47,151 nucleotides of DNA from CAYNYM01 sp049366815 (GCA_049366815.1 JBMNCO010000165.1:1-47151); one strand, 5' to 3'. Shown: positions 24,598-34,663, counted from the stretch's first letter. Made by a program: numbers and translations. Notes: generated by a model not told the origin, from the sequence alone.

Positions 24598-27231
24598 TCA
24601 AGAAATCAAAAAGCCGAATCCATCGCCGTCCAGAGATACCTTCACATCTTTTATCCTCACCCCTTTTGCCATTCGCGTCAGGAGTTCCCTCGACATCTCA
24701 GGAAGCAGGGTATTGGTCAGGATATGATCCACATTCCTCGCTCCGCTGTCCACCTCTGTGCAGCGGCTTGCGATGGACTCGATAAGCCCATCATCGTATC
24801 TAAATGCGATGTTTCTGTTTTCCTGCATGCGTTTGACAATGCGATCCAGCTTGAGTCTGACGATCAGGCGCATGTTCCTGTCGGTGATGGGGAAATAGGG
24901 AACGACCTTTGTGCGTCCCAGAAAGGCCGGCTTGAAATGCTTCTGGAGTTCCGGGGTCAGCATTTCGGCCAGCGCCCGAGGGTCGGGCATGGTCTCTTCA
25001 TCAGCGCACATCTTCATGATCAGGTCCGTACCAAGATTGGAAGTGAGAATAATCAGGGTATTCTTGAAATCGATCCGGCGGCCCTCGCCGTCTTCCATGA
25101 CGCCCTTGTCAAAGACCTGGTAAAAGAGTTCGGTCACATCGCTATGGGCCTTTTCGATCTCATCCAAAAGGACCACACTGTAAGGTCTTCTTCTCACCGC
25201 CTCGGTCAGCACACCGCCTTCCCCGTATCCCACATAACCAGGAGGGGACCCCTTCAGGCCTGATACCATGTGCGCTTCCTGATATTCGGACATATTGATG
25301 GAAATCACATTCTGCTCCCCGCCGTATAGCAGGTCCGAGAGTGCCAGGGCCGTCTCCGTCTTTCCAACCCCGCTGGGACCGACGAAGAGAAGAACCGCTG
25401 TGGGTTTCGAGGGGTCTTCGATTCCTGCATGGGAGGTCTGGATCATCTGGGCGATCGCCGCCAGGGCATGGTCCTGACCGATAATCCTTTCCCTCAAAAG
25501 GCTTTCCATGTTGAGCACCGTCTTGATCTCGTCCGCCTGCATGCGCCCGGTGGGAATGCCTGTCCACCCGGAAATCACCTCGGATACGGTCTGGGAATCC
25601 ACGGCGACCTGCACAAGGGGCCTATCCCCCTGTTTGGCCACCAGTTCCTTTTCCAGGGACTTGAGCGATTTTCGCCTTTTTGAAAGCGTTTTGCCTTTCG
25701 GTTCCTTTTCATAAAGATCACGGATTTCCTCTCGGATATCCACGATTTTTCGGGCGATTTCCATCTCTTCCTGCCACTGTTTGGTCAGACCCTCAAGACG
25801 GGAAGATGTCTCTTCTTTTTCCTTTTCCAGGAATGCCAGTCTCTCCCCATGGTCTCTGCCCATGAGGGTCTCTCTCTCGAGGGTCTTCATCTCCCTTTCG
25901 ATGTGCCCGATCTGCCGAGTGGCCTCTTCAATGGGTGGGGGGCTTGTATTGAGTCCGATCGCGACCCTCGCGCAGGCCGTATCCAGGACACTCACGGCCT
26001 TGTCCGGAAGCTGCCTGCCGGAGATGTAACGGTGGGAAAGGGAAACCGTCGCAGCAAGGGCGTCGTCCGTGATCATGACATGGTGGTGGTTTTCGAGAAA
26101 CGGCCCAATGGCCCGCATCATGACCAGGGCCTTTCCCTCATCAGGCTCTTCAACCTTGACGACCTGAAAACGCCTGGCCATAGCCGCATCCTTTTCAAAA
26201 TATTTTTTATATTCGGCCCATGTCGTTGCCGCGATGGTGCGCAGTTCGCCCCGTGCCAGGGCCGGCTTCAAGAGATTGGCTGCGTCTCCGGCCCCCTGCC
26301 CTCCCGCACCGATCAGAGTATGGGCCTCATCGATGAAGAGGATGATCGGGGTAGGTGAGGCCTTGACTTCATTGATCACGGATTTGAGACGATTTTCAAA
26401 TTCACCCTTAATGCCCGCCCCGGCCTGCAGAAGCCCAAGGTCCAACGAAAGGAGAGAGACGTCCTTCAGTGCAGGCGGCACATCGCCTTCGACGATCCTC
26501 AGGGCGAATCCCTCGACGACCGCGGTCTTGCCGACACCGGCCTCACCTGTCAGGATGGGATTATTCTGCCGCCGTCGGATCAGGATGTCCACCATCTGCC
26601 TGATTTCGAAGTCCCGGCCCAGGACGGGATCGATTTCACCCTTTTTCGCCATCCGGGTCAGATCAATGGTGTATTGATCCAGGGCCTTCGTTCCAGTGGG
26701 CCTCGCCTCTCCCGGGTCCCTTCCGGGCTGACCGATCTTTGTCGTTTCGGCGTCTTCCGCCGATCCGGACACCATATCAGGCAGGTTTTCCCGCAGGCTT
26801 TCAACCGAGATCTTTTTAAAGGCATTTGAGCTCGAGGTCAGCATTCTTGCGCTCTGATCGTCGCTCATCAGAGACATCATGATATGGCCCGAGCGAACAC
26901 TGTCCGCCTGAAAATCGATGGATGCCGTCATCCATGCGTCCTGTATCATCTTCGGTATTCGTGGCGATAGGGCCGGCGTGCGGGCATTGCCGGCCCTGAA
27001 ACCCTCCATGGTGCGGGTAAGATCTGCAATCAAATGGTCCTGGTTGATCTCAAAATACCTGAGGATCTTCTCGATGTCCGTGTTGTTCAGGTCAAGCAAC
27101 TTGAGAAGGAAGTGCTCCACGTCGACTTCGTAGTGGGTTTGCGCCAGACAAAGTCCGGCCGCCGATTCCAGCGCGTTTCTACAGGTACCGTTCAATTTAC
27201 CGATCAGGGACTTGAGATTTGATATCGCCAT
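24598..27231 (-). CDS. tssH: T6SS sheath-recycling ATPase ClpV/TssH
   Basis: The 877-aa protein has a Clp N-domain (about 1-150), first AAA module with Walker A GEAGVGKT (229-236) and LFIDEAHTLIGAGG, a coiled middle domain (about 400-520), and a second AAA module with GPSGVGKT (around 610) and VVLLDEIEKAH. The N-terminal NLKSLIGKLNGTCRNALESA segment is typical of ClpV rather than ClpB. It extracts TssC from contracted sheaths. ATG 27231 is chosen because AAAAGGAG precedes it by 8 nt. Confidence 0.96.
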   Translation of the reverse strand: MAISNLKSLIGKLNGTCRNALESAAGLCLAQTHYEVDVEHFLLKLLDLNNTDIEKILRYFEINQDHLIADLTRTMEGFRAGNARTPALSPRIPKMIQDAWMTASIDFQADSVRSGHIMMSLMSDDQSARMLTSSSNAFKKISVESLRENLPDMVSGSAEDAETTKIGQPGRDPGEARPTGTKALDQYTIDLTRMAKKGEIDPVLGRDFEIRQMVDILIRRRQNNPILTGEAGVGKTAVVEGFALRIVEGDVPPALKDVSLLSLDLGLLQAGAGIKGEFENRLKSVINEVKASPTPIILFIDEAHTLIGAGGQGAGDAANLLKPALARGELRTIAATTWAEYKKYFEKDAAMARRFQVVKVEEPDEGKALVMMRAIGPFLENHHHVMITDDALAATVSLSHRYISGRQLPDKAVSVLDTACARVAIGLNTSPPPIEEATRQIGHIEREMKTLERETLMGRDHGERLAFLEKEKEETSSRLEGLTKQWQEEMEIARKIVDIREEIRDLYEKEPKGKTLSKRRKSLKSLEKELVAKQGDRPLVQVAVDSQTVSEVISGWTGIPTGRMQADEIKTVLNMESLLRERIIGQDHALAAIAQMIQTSHAGIEDPSKPTAVLLFVGPSGVGKTETALALSDLLYGGEQNVISINMSEYQEAHMVSGLKGSPPGYVGYGEGGVLTEAVRRRPYSVVLLDEIEKAHSDVTELFYQVFDKGVMEDGEGRRIDFKNTLIILTSNLGTDLIMKMCADEETMPDPRALAEMLTPELQKHFKPAFLGRTKVVPYFPITDRNMRLIVRLKLDRIVKRMQENRNIAFRYDDGLIESIASRCTEVDSGARNVDHILTNTLLPEMSRELLTRMAKGVRIKDVKVSLDGDGFGFLIS

Positions 27232-27315
27232 CAACAGACTCCTTTTGTGCAATTTTGCGGTTTGGGATGGAAAGTTCCAAACCCGCTCGAAGGATAAAAT
27301 ACCTTCAACCTTTGA

Positions 27316-28344
27316 CTAGGCCCCGTCCTTCTGCTCGAAGGTCATATAGGGATCTTTCTTCTGCTTCACATCGGGGCTCTTGACCCAGGTGGTCCATCCG
27401 AGGCGGGGGGCCGCCCTGCCTGTCTTTCCCAGAATGCAGGGAGGCACCTCCTCTCGCTTGAGAAACACCCGGACATCGAACTCGAATTCCAGTCCGACCA
27501 TATAGGTAATGAGGGCAAAAATAGGTCCCAGGAGATCTCCCGAGGGCAAAAACCGCAAATAATCCGCATAGGACATGGGCCCCAGATTGACCCTGAATTT
27601 TGACTGGCACTCCCAGACGTAACTCCCGCAGACCGTATCCAGCCCGAGTCGGTTGTTCGCCATGCCCAGAGCGGTCTGATCTTCAGGACTCAAAGGCAAC
27701 ATACGATCAACAAATTGCTCGATTTGAACTGTGGTGCCTGAAAAATAGGCGATGGAGACTTCGAGGGCGGCCGCGGAAGGGACCGATCGCGAGAGCAAAC
27801 CGCTGTAAAAGACCAGGGATTCTTCAGCAAAACCAATGCGGTCGGTCAGGCTCGGCATGCCGAGTCCGATAAGGCTCTTTAGATACCATGAAAGTCGATC
27901 TCTGGCACCCGGCAGGTAGTTTGCGGGAAATTGATTTTTTTTCCAGCCCAGGTAGAACAGGGATATCAGACGATGGTGAAAGATATCCAAAAAATGAGTA
28001 AGGCCAAAGTCCTTGTCATGAACCCTTTCCACGGCCAGTTCATTGTACCAGTGCGGCAGCACACCGGATGGACCTATGAGCCCCAGGAAGGCCACATCCA
28101 TTTCCGGGGCCTCTCCATCCTTCCCCTTCCGGAGGCCGGCGATTTCGCTCGGTGGAAAGGAAAATCCCGGTTTTACCGAGAACCGCACCGGTTCATTGTC
28201 GGGCGTCAGGGCCTCACCGATGGGCTTCTTTTCAGGATACATCGCCTCCATGAGGCGGACCGCCTCGAAAAAGGAAAACCTGTAGTATTCCTCAAAAATG
28301 CGGTCTCTTAGAGGAGTGTCCGATTGCCGTTTCTTGGCGGCCAT
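27316..28344 (-). CDS. tssG: T6SS baseplate protein TssG
   Basis: The 342-aa protein matches TssG (ImpH/VasB): FSFFEAVRLMEAMYP near the N-terminus, VAFLGLIGPSGVLPHWYNEL at about 85-105, then FLDIFHHRLISLFY, and LGPMSYADYLRFLPSG towards the C-terminus. It binds TssF and TssK in the baseplate wedge. The start lies inside tssF, a 37-bp overlap that implies coupled translation. Confidence 0.95.
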   Translation of the reverse strand: MAAKKRQSDTPLRDRIFEEYYRFSFFEAVRLMEAMYPEKKPIGEALTPDNEPVRFSVKPGFSFPPSEIAGLRKGKDGEAPEMDVAFLGLIGPSGVLPHWYNELAVERVHDKDFGLTHFLDIFHHRLISLFYLGWKKNQFPANYLPGARDRLSWYLKSLIGLGMPSLTDRIGFAEESLVFYSGLLSRSVPSAAALEVSIAYFSGTTVQIEQFVDRMLPLSPEDQTALGMANNRLGLDTVCGSYVWECQSKFRVNLGPMSYADYLRFLPSGDLLGPIFALITYMVGLEFEFDVRVFLKREEVPPCILGKTGRAAPRLGWTTWVKSPDVKQKKDPYMTFEQKDGA

Positions 28345-30113
28345 ATACGTAGCGACTCTTTTCTTTGAATGGTCTCTGCAATCAATTGCGAAAAGGAATT
28401 GACAGATACATATTGTCCGAGAAATCTTTCGAGAATACAGGCGAACAGGAAGAGTCCGGTCCCGACGTATTTACTCTCATCAAAGGTGACTTTCACCTCC
28501 ACCCCCCGGCAAAAGGCACGGCCCATTCTCTTTGTAACGTGCCGGGAATCCAGGGATGCGATGCCTTTGATCTGTTGCCGGGTAGTCGGGGAATTTTTAA
28601 AATCATACAGCGTCAGGATCTCCTGCAGGGCCTCCTTTCCCCCTTGCACGATGGAGAGATAATTCAGGGACAGGTGAGAAATAAACCTCCACTGCAGGGC
28701 GGCGCCCTGGGGAGATCTGATGGTTGGAGTCGGCTTCAGAAGGCAGGTGATTCGACTGACAGGTGCCGCTGTCTCCAGCGAAAAATCCCCTTCCGGATCA
28801 CCGAAGGGAAGGCGGGAGGGAAGGTCGCGGTTGGTGCAGGTCGTGTGGATCGTGACGATTTCCACCCCCGGATCCGCAGGGTTGAAATTGAGGTCTGTAA
28901 AGGAAAGAAAGACCTCACTTCCTCTGTCATCTTTTCTTCCTGAAGCACGGCGCCGCAAGTGCCAAAAAACCTGTTTTTCCTCCAGATCGTCCTCGTCCAA
29001 GTGATGGTGAAGAGAATAAAAGGGTCTGAACATGAATGATTTTCCTGGTGAAGCCGGTAAAGGAGCAGAAACCTGGTCAATGCTGAACACCTCGGTCCCG
29101 TCCTGTCTCCTCAAATCCGGAACAACCCTGTATTCCGTGCGATACCCCTCAATCCTTATCGGTTCTGCAATCCGCGAAAAGAGATTGGCCGCCGGGGCCG
29201 CATTAAGGCAGAAAGTGTCTTTGTCCACCACCAGTGTGGACTTGCCGATCCTGTCCAGGTAGATCAGGATGTCCAGGGTATCTTCACCTTTCATGTCAGC
29301 CGATTTTTCCAGCCCGCAAAGGTCAAAGAAAAGGAATTTTTCCGGAAAACAGAAGTATTCGAACAACAGCAGATAGCCTGGAAACGACCGTTTGGAAAAA
29401 GGCATCATGCCTTCCTCAGGGGCGAAGCCCACCGGTTTTATGTCCTCAGGGCTCAAAATGACCGTCTCTTTTCCACTCCCTCCGCCGGGCACCCGTAATT
29501 CGACGTGGCATACGTTGTTGAACAAAAGTTCATACATGTGGTAGACATGCTGAGACGGAGCGTTCAGAAAAAACCGCAAAGTCCGCCATTTCAGTTGGGA
29601 CATCTTCAGGTTGCCGAAGGTCTTCAACCGGATAGATAGAACCTGCTGCGCCCCCTTCACGGTCTTTGCCGGTTCCCGCACTTCCGCGGAGACAACTTCG
29701 ACCGGCCACAGGTCCACCGGATAGCAGGTTGTGAACCGGCATGGCGTGCCGTTCACCGGCTTGGAAAACATCGCCGTATCTTTATCTAAACGATATCCGC
29801 TCGGCGGGATATTCTGCCGAATGGAGCTGAATGCGACGACCGACACGGACGGTATGGGATTGATATAGTGCGGATAAATGATATTGAGGAGCGATTCGGT
29901 GATCTCTGGAAAATCATCTTTGATCTTCTGGTGAATCCGGCCGCTGATGAGGGCGAAAGCTTCAATCAATCGCTCCGTGTGTGGGTCTTCACACTTATCC
30001 TGTTCGAGCAGCAGCCGGCCCGCGATTTTAGGATACTTCCGAGCGAACTCGGCCCCCATCTCGCGTATAAAGGTGAGTTCCTGCTCGTAATAGCTCAGCA
30101 ATACGTCATCCAT
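28308..30113 (-). CDS. tssF: T6SS baseplate protein TssF
   Basis: The 601-aa product begins MDDVLLSYYEQELTFIREMG, the classic TssF (ImpG/VasA) start, followed by FARKYPKIAGRLLLE and DPHTERLIEAFALISGRIHQ. It ends with the typical GVEVKVTFDESKYVGTGLFLF and VNSFSQLIA segments. Two TssF copies pair with one TssG in each wedge. It follows tssE after 7 bp. Confidence 0.95.
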   Translation of the reverse strand: MDDVLLSYYEQELTFIREMGAEFARKYPKIAGRLLLEQDKCEDPHTERLIEAFALISGRIHQKIKDDFPEITESLLNIIYPHYINPIPSVSVVAFSSIRQNIPPSGYRLDKDTAMFSKPVNGTPCRFTTCYPVDLWPVEVVSAEVREPAKTVKGAQQVLSIRLKTFGNLKMSQLKWRTLRFFLNAPSQHVYHMYELLFNNVCHVELRVPGGGSGKETVILSPEDIKPVGFAPEEGMMPFSKRSFPGYLLLFEYFCFPEKFLFFDLCGLEKSADMKGEDTLDILIYLDRIGKSTLVVDKDTFCLNAAPAANLFSRIAEPIRIEGYRTEYRVVPDLRRQDGTEVFSIDQVSAPLPASPGKSFMFRPFYSLHHHLDEDDLEEKQVFWHLRRRASGRKDDRGSEVFLSFTDLNFNPADPGVEIVTIHTTCTNRDLPSRLPFGDPEGDFSLETAAPVSRITCLLKPTPTIRSPQGAALQWRFISHLSLNYLSIVQGGKEALQEILTLYDFKNSPTTRQQIKGIASLDSRHVTKRMGRAFCRGVEVKVTFDESKYVGTGLFLFACILERFLGQYVSVNSFSQLIAETIQRKESLRIWPPRNGNRTLL

Positions 30114-30120
30114 GCATGCA

Positions 30121-30597
30121 TCACCCGCTTATGCGGTATTCACTGCGGTTTACATCGAAATAGGTATCAAAGGACACCGGTTCGGAAACGGGATCAACGA
30201 CCAGCAGCGCGGAGATACGAAATCTGAGACTGCGCCTATTTTCTCCCTGTGTCTCAACCCTTACCGTGACGTTGCGCAGTCTGGGTTCGAAGCGTGCGAT
30301 TGTCTTTTCCAGTTCCAGGCGTATTTTTTGCCGGACGGCGGGGCTCTTCGGGTTTTCGGCGGTGAAATCACTCAGGCCGTAGGTAAAAAGTGAGCTCGTG
30401 ACCTCATGGTATGCGGCCGTGGGTCGGAGTATGTTTCTTCTTGTGTTGAGAAGATTCTCCAGATCCCGAACAACCGAGCTCTTGATCTGGCTTACACTGT
30501 GAAAACGGTACCGGGCAGGCTCATGGGGAACTTTGGGTTCCCGGTCAATGAGCCTGTCCAGCAGCGAAGGAGTCAGTCTCTGGCGATCCTGTGCCAT
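30121..30597 (-). CDS. tssE: T6SS baseplate gp25-like protein TssE
   Basis: The 158-aa product has the gp25-like fold: SLLDRLIDREP at the start, a helix ending YGLSDFTAENP (about 80-95), and RLRNVTVRVETQGENRRSL-type strands. It nucleates sheath polymerisation. ATG 30597 is chosen over TTG 30606; AGGA lies about 10 nt upstream of the ATG. It follows hcp closely. Confidence 0.93.
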   Translation of the reverse strand: MAQDRQRLTPSLLDRLIDREPKVPHEPARYRFHSVSQIKSSVVRDLENLLNTRRNILRPTAAYHEVTSSLFTYGLSDFTAENPKSPAVRQKIRLELEKTIARFEPRLRNVTVRVETQGENRRSLRFRISALLVVDPVSEPVSFDTYFDVNRSEYRISG

Positions 30598-30612
30598 CAA
30601 GGGCAAATCCTG

Positions 30613-31101
30613 TTACACTTTCTTGTTCATTTCGAGATTCCATCCCTTGGCGATTTTTCCGCCGCCGGTTCCGTCCGCCCGTTTCTGCTGGGTGTAGGTC
30701 CATTCTATCTTGCCGTAATTTATGGCGACCGCTTCCTCCGGTTCACCGCCGCTGCTTCCGCTGGTATTCACAGATCTTATGATGCAATTGCTCATTTTGT
30801 ATTCCATGTAAAGCAGCTTGTCGCCGCCGGCCCGGCAGAGTTCGAGCCTGACCTCCTTGATGTGACGCCCCTCCACGCAAGCAAGGGCCAGATCGGGAGA
30901 GGACTTATCCAGGAGTTTTGTCACTGAAAAATCCTCAAAATCAGCGCGCTCCGTGGCCGCGCCCCCCGAAGAGCTGGCCGTGGCCGAAGCCGGCTGCACC
31001 GCTCCCCAGCTGTAAGAACTGACTTCGATCCAATCCTTGTGCTTGTCGTCCGTACTTTCTCCGGGTATTCCGTCAATTTTTAAAAAGCAATCGAACGCCA
31101 T
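30613..31101 (-). CDS. hcp: T6SS inner-tube protein Hcp/TssD
   Basis: The 162-aa product begins MAFDCFLKIDGIPGEST and continues with WIEVSSYSWG, FEDFSVTKLLDKSSPDL and YGKIEWTYTQQKRADG, all standard for Hcp hexamer subunits. AGGAGG precedes ATG 31101. A Ser/Ala/Gly-rich loop (about 36-50) is long. It is the secreted tube that carries VgrG. Confidence 0.97.
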   Translation of the reverse strand: MAFDCFLKIDGIPGESTDDKHKDWIEVSSYSWGAVQPASATASSSGGAATERADFEDFSVTKLLDKSSPDLALACVEGRHIKEVRLELCRAGGDKLLYMEYKMSNCIIRSVNTSGSSGGEPEEAVAINYGKIEWTYTQQKRADGTGGGKIAKGWNLEMNKKV

Positions 31102-31194
31102 GATCTAATCCTCCTGTCTATTTTGGTTTTTCTCAGGCAAACTCAAAGTGACCTTTTGACCGGCCTCCGCACCATCTCAGCCTTTTGATCATTG

Positions 31195-32691
31195 TCATCC
31201 CTTTGCCGGGGGAGGGAGTTCAGCAACCAATCGCAATGAAACCGTCAACTCATCCAGTTGGTAATGAGGTTTCAAAAAGGCCAACGCCCTGTACACACCC
31301 GGCTTACCCGGGACCTCACTGACATCGACCCGGGCTTCGCGCAACGGGTATTTGGCCTTCATCTCTTGACCGGCATTGTCATCCAGTAGGACATAATTGC
31401 TGATCCAGCGGTTTAAAAAATCTTCGGCATTCTTTCGGGTCATGAAACTGCCGATCTTATCGCGCATCATGGACTTCAGATAGTGCGCGAACCTCGAGAC
31501 GGCAAGGATGTACTGAAGTTGTGAAGAAAGACGCGCATTGGCATTGGCGGCATCCGAATCGTAGACCTTGGGTTTATTAGCCGTCTGTGTGCTGAAAAAG
31601 GCCGCGTAATCGCTGCCCTTGCAGTGCACGAGCGGGATAAAGCCCAGATCTGCGAGCTCCTTTTCACGCCTGTCCGTAATCGCGATCTCAGTGGGGCATT
31701 TGAGGGCGACATCCCCCTCGTCCGTCTTGAACGTATGGACCGGGAGGCCCTGAACCAGACCGCCCCCCTCCACACCCCGAATGGCTGCGCACCAGTGGTA
31801 TTTGGCAAAGGCCTCGGTCAATCGGCTGCCGAGGGCATAGGCCGCGTTGCCCCACAGATATTGCTTGTGGGTTGTGCCATCCACCTGTTCCTCAAAATCA
31901 AATGCCTCTACCGGCACATTTTCCCGCCCGTAGGGAAGACGCATAAGGATGTGAGGCATGGCCAGGGCGACATAGCGCGAATCCTCCGATTCCCGGAACG
32001 CCTTCCATTTGGCATATTCCACGCTTTGAAAGATCTTGGCCATATCCCGCGGCTCACCGAGTTCGGTGAAGCCGTCAAAATTAAAAAGCTGTGGTGCCGC
32101 CGCTGAAATAAACGGGGCGTGGGCGGCGGCCGCCACCTGTGAGATCTTTTCCAGCAGAGCCAGGTCCTGCGGGTGGTTGCTGAATTCGTAGTCTCCGATC
32201 ATGGCCCCGTAGGATGCCCCTCCGAACATTCCGAATTCTTCTTCGTAGACCTTTTTGAAAAGAGCGGACTGGTCAAACTCGCTCGCTTTTTCCATATCCT
32301 TGAGTAAGTCCTTCTTGGACACGTTCATGACCCTGATTTTCAGTTTCTCGCCGGTTTCGCTTTTGTCCACCAGATATTGGAGCCCCCGCCAGGAGGCCTC
32401 CAGCCTCTGAAAATCCTCGTGGTGCATGACCTCGTTGAGCTGGACGGAGATGAGCTTGTCGATATCGCTGATTCTGGCATTGATCATGGCCTCTGTATTC
32501 TTGGAGACGGTTATGGCCCCTTCCATGATCTGGGAGACAAACTCCCCGATAACGTCTTTTGCCCACGCCTTCTGGCTCTCCTCCCGGGCAAGTCGCCCGT
32601 CCGCGATGATTCGGTCCAAGAGGCTCGTTTCTTTCATTTCTTCTACTGTCTTTGCGGCTTCCGGCTGGGCCTGCTCCTTGTTCTCAGCCAT
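31195..32691 (-). CDS. tssC: T6SS sheath large subunit TssC
   Basis: The 498-aa protein carries TssC (VipB) landmarks: DKLISVQLNEVMHHEDFQRL, EASWRGLQYLV, FGGASYGAMIGDYEF, and WISNYVLLDDNAGQ near the C-terminus. The N-terminal 20 residues are Glu/Gln/Ala-rich. It forms the contractile sheath with TssB, whose gene lies 14 bp upstream. The GGGGGTGAT leader before ATG 32691 gives a good ribosome binding site. Confidence 0.97.
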   Translation of the reverse strand: MAENKEQAQPEAAKTVEEMKETSLLDRIIADGRLAREESQKAWAKDVIGEFVSQIMEGAITVSKNTEAMINARISDIDKLISVQLNEVMHHEDFQRLEASWRGLQYLVDKSETGEKLKIRVMNVSKKDLLKDMEKASEFDQSALFKKVYEEEFGMFGGASYGAMIGDYEFSNHPQDLALLEKISQVAAAAHAPFISAAAPQLFNFDGFTELGEPRDMAKIFQSVEYAKWKAFRESEDSRYVALAMPHILMRLPYGRENVPVEAFDFEEQVDGTTHKQYLWGNAAYALGSRLTEAFAKYHWCAAIRGVEGGGLVQGLPVHTFKTDEGDVALKCPTEIAITDRREKELADLGFIPLVHCKGSDYAAFFSTQTANKPKVYDSDAANANARLSSQLQYILAVSRFAHYLKSMMRDKIGSFMTRKNAEDFLNRWISNYVLLDDNAGQEMKAKYPLREARVDVSEVPGKPGVYRALAFLKPHYQLDELTVSLRLVAELPPPAKG

Positions 32692-32705
32692 ACGATCACC
32701 CCCGT

Positions 32706-33230
32706 TTACTCTTTAGTGGTTTCTTCTTCCTTTTTTAAACCGGCTTCCTTGCCCAGTTTTTCCAAGGATTCCGTGCTCGAAATAACGTCCTGGAGCAGTT
32801 CATCCAGTTTGTCATTGCCGTCCAGCCTGTTCAGGAGTTCGGAAAGTTTTTGTCTTGCCTCCACGAGTTTTTTCAATGGTGCAACCTGTTCAGCTACGCG
32901 TTCCGGGTGAAAATCCTCAAGGGACTTGAAACGGAGTTCAACGGCCATCTTGGTATCGTCGTCGGTGAGTCTATTGTCCACCCTGTAGGCGAGTCTGGGT
33001 TTCATGCCGGCCAGCACACTGTTGAAGTTATCCCGGTCGATTTCAACAAATTTTCTGTCCTTCAGCTTTGGCAAAGGTTCGTCGGGTTTCCCGGAGAAAT
33101 CCCCCAAAACGCCGACAACAAAAGGGATTTCCTTCATCTCAATGGCATCCCCAACCTCCACGTCGTAGGTGATCTGGACTCTTGGGGATCTTACCCTATC
33201 AAGGGTGTGCTGCAGACTTTCCTTGGCCAT
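32706..33230 (-). CDS. tssB: T6SS sheath small subunit TssB
   Basis: The 174-aa protein shows the TssB (VipA) pattern: VQITYDVEVGDAIEMKEIPF, VVGVLGDFSG, FVEIDRDNFNSVLAGMKPRL and FRSLEDFHPE-like FKSLEDFHPERVAEQV. The Glu/Lys-rich C-terminus may contact TagJ or TssH. ATG 33230 (MAKES) is preferred over ATG 33236, since the latter directly abuts GGAGG while 33230 leaves a 6-nt spacing. Confidence 0.96.
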   Translation of the reverse strand: MAKESLQHTLDRVRSPRVQITYDVEVGDAIEMKEIPFVVGVLGDFSGKPDEPLPKLKDRKFVEIDRDNFNSVLAGMKPRLAYRVDNRLTDDDTKMAVELRFKSLEDFHPERVAEQVAPLKKLVEARQKLSELLNRLDGNDKLDELLQDVISSTESLEKLGKEAGLKKEEETTKE

Positions 33231-33307
33231 GTTCATCCTCCTTTTTTTATTTCACAAAGATTCAACCTACTCAAAAAACCAGACGATTGATGACTGATGA
33301 ACAGGTA

Positions 33308-34663
33308 TCAATCATTATATTCCATCGCCCTTGTAACGTCCAGGGTGCAAATTCTCGTCCGCAACCCTCTGGCGCGATCACGGTCTTCCTCCGTGGCGTC
33401 ATCGGCAATCAGGCATTGAAAGAGCGTATCGAGCACCTCAGCAATCCAGATGGGCGATTCCCAACGCTCGAGCTGCAGCTCCCCTATCAGGGCATTGAGT
33501 TCTTCGGCTATAGGCCTTGCAAGGTCAGGTCGGTTGGCTTCAAGGCAGAGTTTGGCCGTAAGGAGCCTGAAGTTCGTTCTCTCACGTGTAGATTGAGCGC
33601 TGCAGGTGGCACCCAACAATTGCTCCAGGGCCTGCTTGATACCTCCACTCTCCAGTTTTCGAAGTGCATCCTGCCAAACCGCTTCTTCAATCCCGCCGGA
33701 ACCAAGGAACCGGTTGACACGGTAAGTTTTCACGAAAAAGGTGGATCGGGCCTCGAAGGCACCGGCTTCATCCCGGAGGGGTGGCGCCTCACTGACAGGT
33801 GTTTCTTCGACATGTATCGGTTCAAGGGCTTCTTCCACGGTATCGGTTGGGATATCCGGCTCTTCATCAATTTTTTCTTTCAGGATTCTCGAAATGAGCC
33901 GCCCGCAGTCTTCAAGTGAGGCCCTCAACTCCGCCAACCTGGGGGCCGACCGACCGAACCGCTCGTCCACCGTTTGGTCAAACTTCTCAAACTCCTCCGT
34001 ACACCGGTTCAAGATCCGGGACAGTGCGACATAAAAGGCCCTGGAAGTGAAGGCCACCGCAGCATCAAATTCCTCGGCCGTCAGTTTCCCTTCAGCGATC
34101 AATTCGTCCCGCGCGTTTTTCTTGTCCTCGTCTACGTCACCGTATTGGTTGCGGGCATCGGATTCATAACCCACCTGGCGGGATTCCTGCCAATTTATCC
34201 AGGAATGCCCCGGCCCCGCCTGGTTGTCCGTGACGGGAATCTGTTTGACGCTGATCCAGAGCTTGTCGTTGAGGAATTCAACCGGGGCGGCCCGGAAATC
34301 GAAGTCGTCTTCCTCGATCTGCGGATAGAGATGCTCCCAGTAATCCCTCAGAAGGCCGTTAAGGATCTTGAGCCCCGCATGCAGTCCCTCAAAACCTTCG
34401 GTGCGGGCCAGGGCCTCCGCGAGCCAGACGGCGATCTGCAGGTCTTTGGTCTTTTTGGTGAGGGCGTCGACGGCTATGGTGATCACCCTGTCCCAGTCCG
34501 AGGTCTTGATCTCACGATCCCAATCCCCCCGATCAAAGGGGTCGTCGGCCCTCCTCGCCTCCTTGATTTCATCATAGATGGGGGTATAGCGAAGGTCTTC
34601 ACCGGCCGGATTGTCCCCCGGAATCGGGCTCAATATCAGATCAATATCAATTTCCCGCTTCAT
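33308..34663 (-). CDS. tssA: T6SS cap/priming protein TssA
   Basis: The 451-aa product has an ImpA_N domain with LSPIPGDNPAGEDLRYTPIYDEIKEAR-type sequence (about 7-33). SDWDRVITIAVDALTKKTKDLQIAVWLAEAL follows at about 55-85. A variable middle (about 240-310) leads to a C-terminal VasJ-like region with GSGGIEEAVWQDALRKLESG. It primes baseplate and sheath assembly. ATG 34663 is chosen because GTGGGG lies 6 nt before it; this start overlaps tagJ by 17 bp. Confidence 0.93.
   Translation of the reverse strand: MKREIDIDLILSPIPGDNPAGEDLRYTPIYDEIKEARRADDPFDRGDWDREIKTSDWDRVITIAVDALTKKTKDLQIAVWLAEALARTEGFEGLHAGLKILNGLLRDYWEHLYPQIEEDDFDFRAAPVEFLNDKLWISVKQIPVTDNQAGPGHSWINWQESRQVGYESDARNQYGDVDEDKKNARDELIAEGKLTAEEFDAAVAFTSRAFYVALSRILNRCTEEFEKFDQTVDERFGRSAPRLAELRASLEDCGRLISRILKEKIDEEPDIPTDTVEEALEPIHVEETPVSEAPPLRDEAGAFEARSTFFVKTYRVNRFLGSGGIEEAVWQDALRKLESGGIKQALEQLLGATCSAQSTRERTNFRLLTAKLCLEANRPDLARPIAEELNALIGELQLERWESPIWIAEVLDTLFQCLIADDATEEDRDRARGLRTRICTLDVTRAMEYND
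33314..33342 (-). promoter_or_regulatory. internal promoter for the sheath/tube genes
   Basis: On the minus strand, TGGACG (33337-33342), 17 bp, then a perfect TATAAT (33314-33319), within the last codons of tssA and about 80 bp ahead of tssB. It would boost the abundant TssB, TssC and Hcp. The -10 overlaps coding sequence, so it may partly reflect codon choice. Confidence 0.45.

Noticed and set aside
30280..30300. tRNA-like GGTTCGAA box
   Set aside because: It lies inside tssE coding sequence and no cloverleaf arms surround it; no tRNA or rRNA gene was seen in the window.
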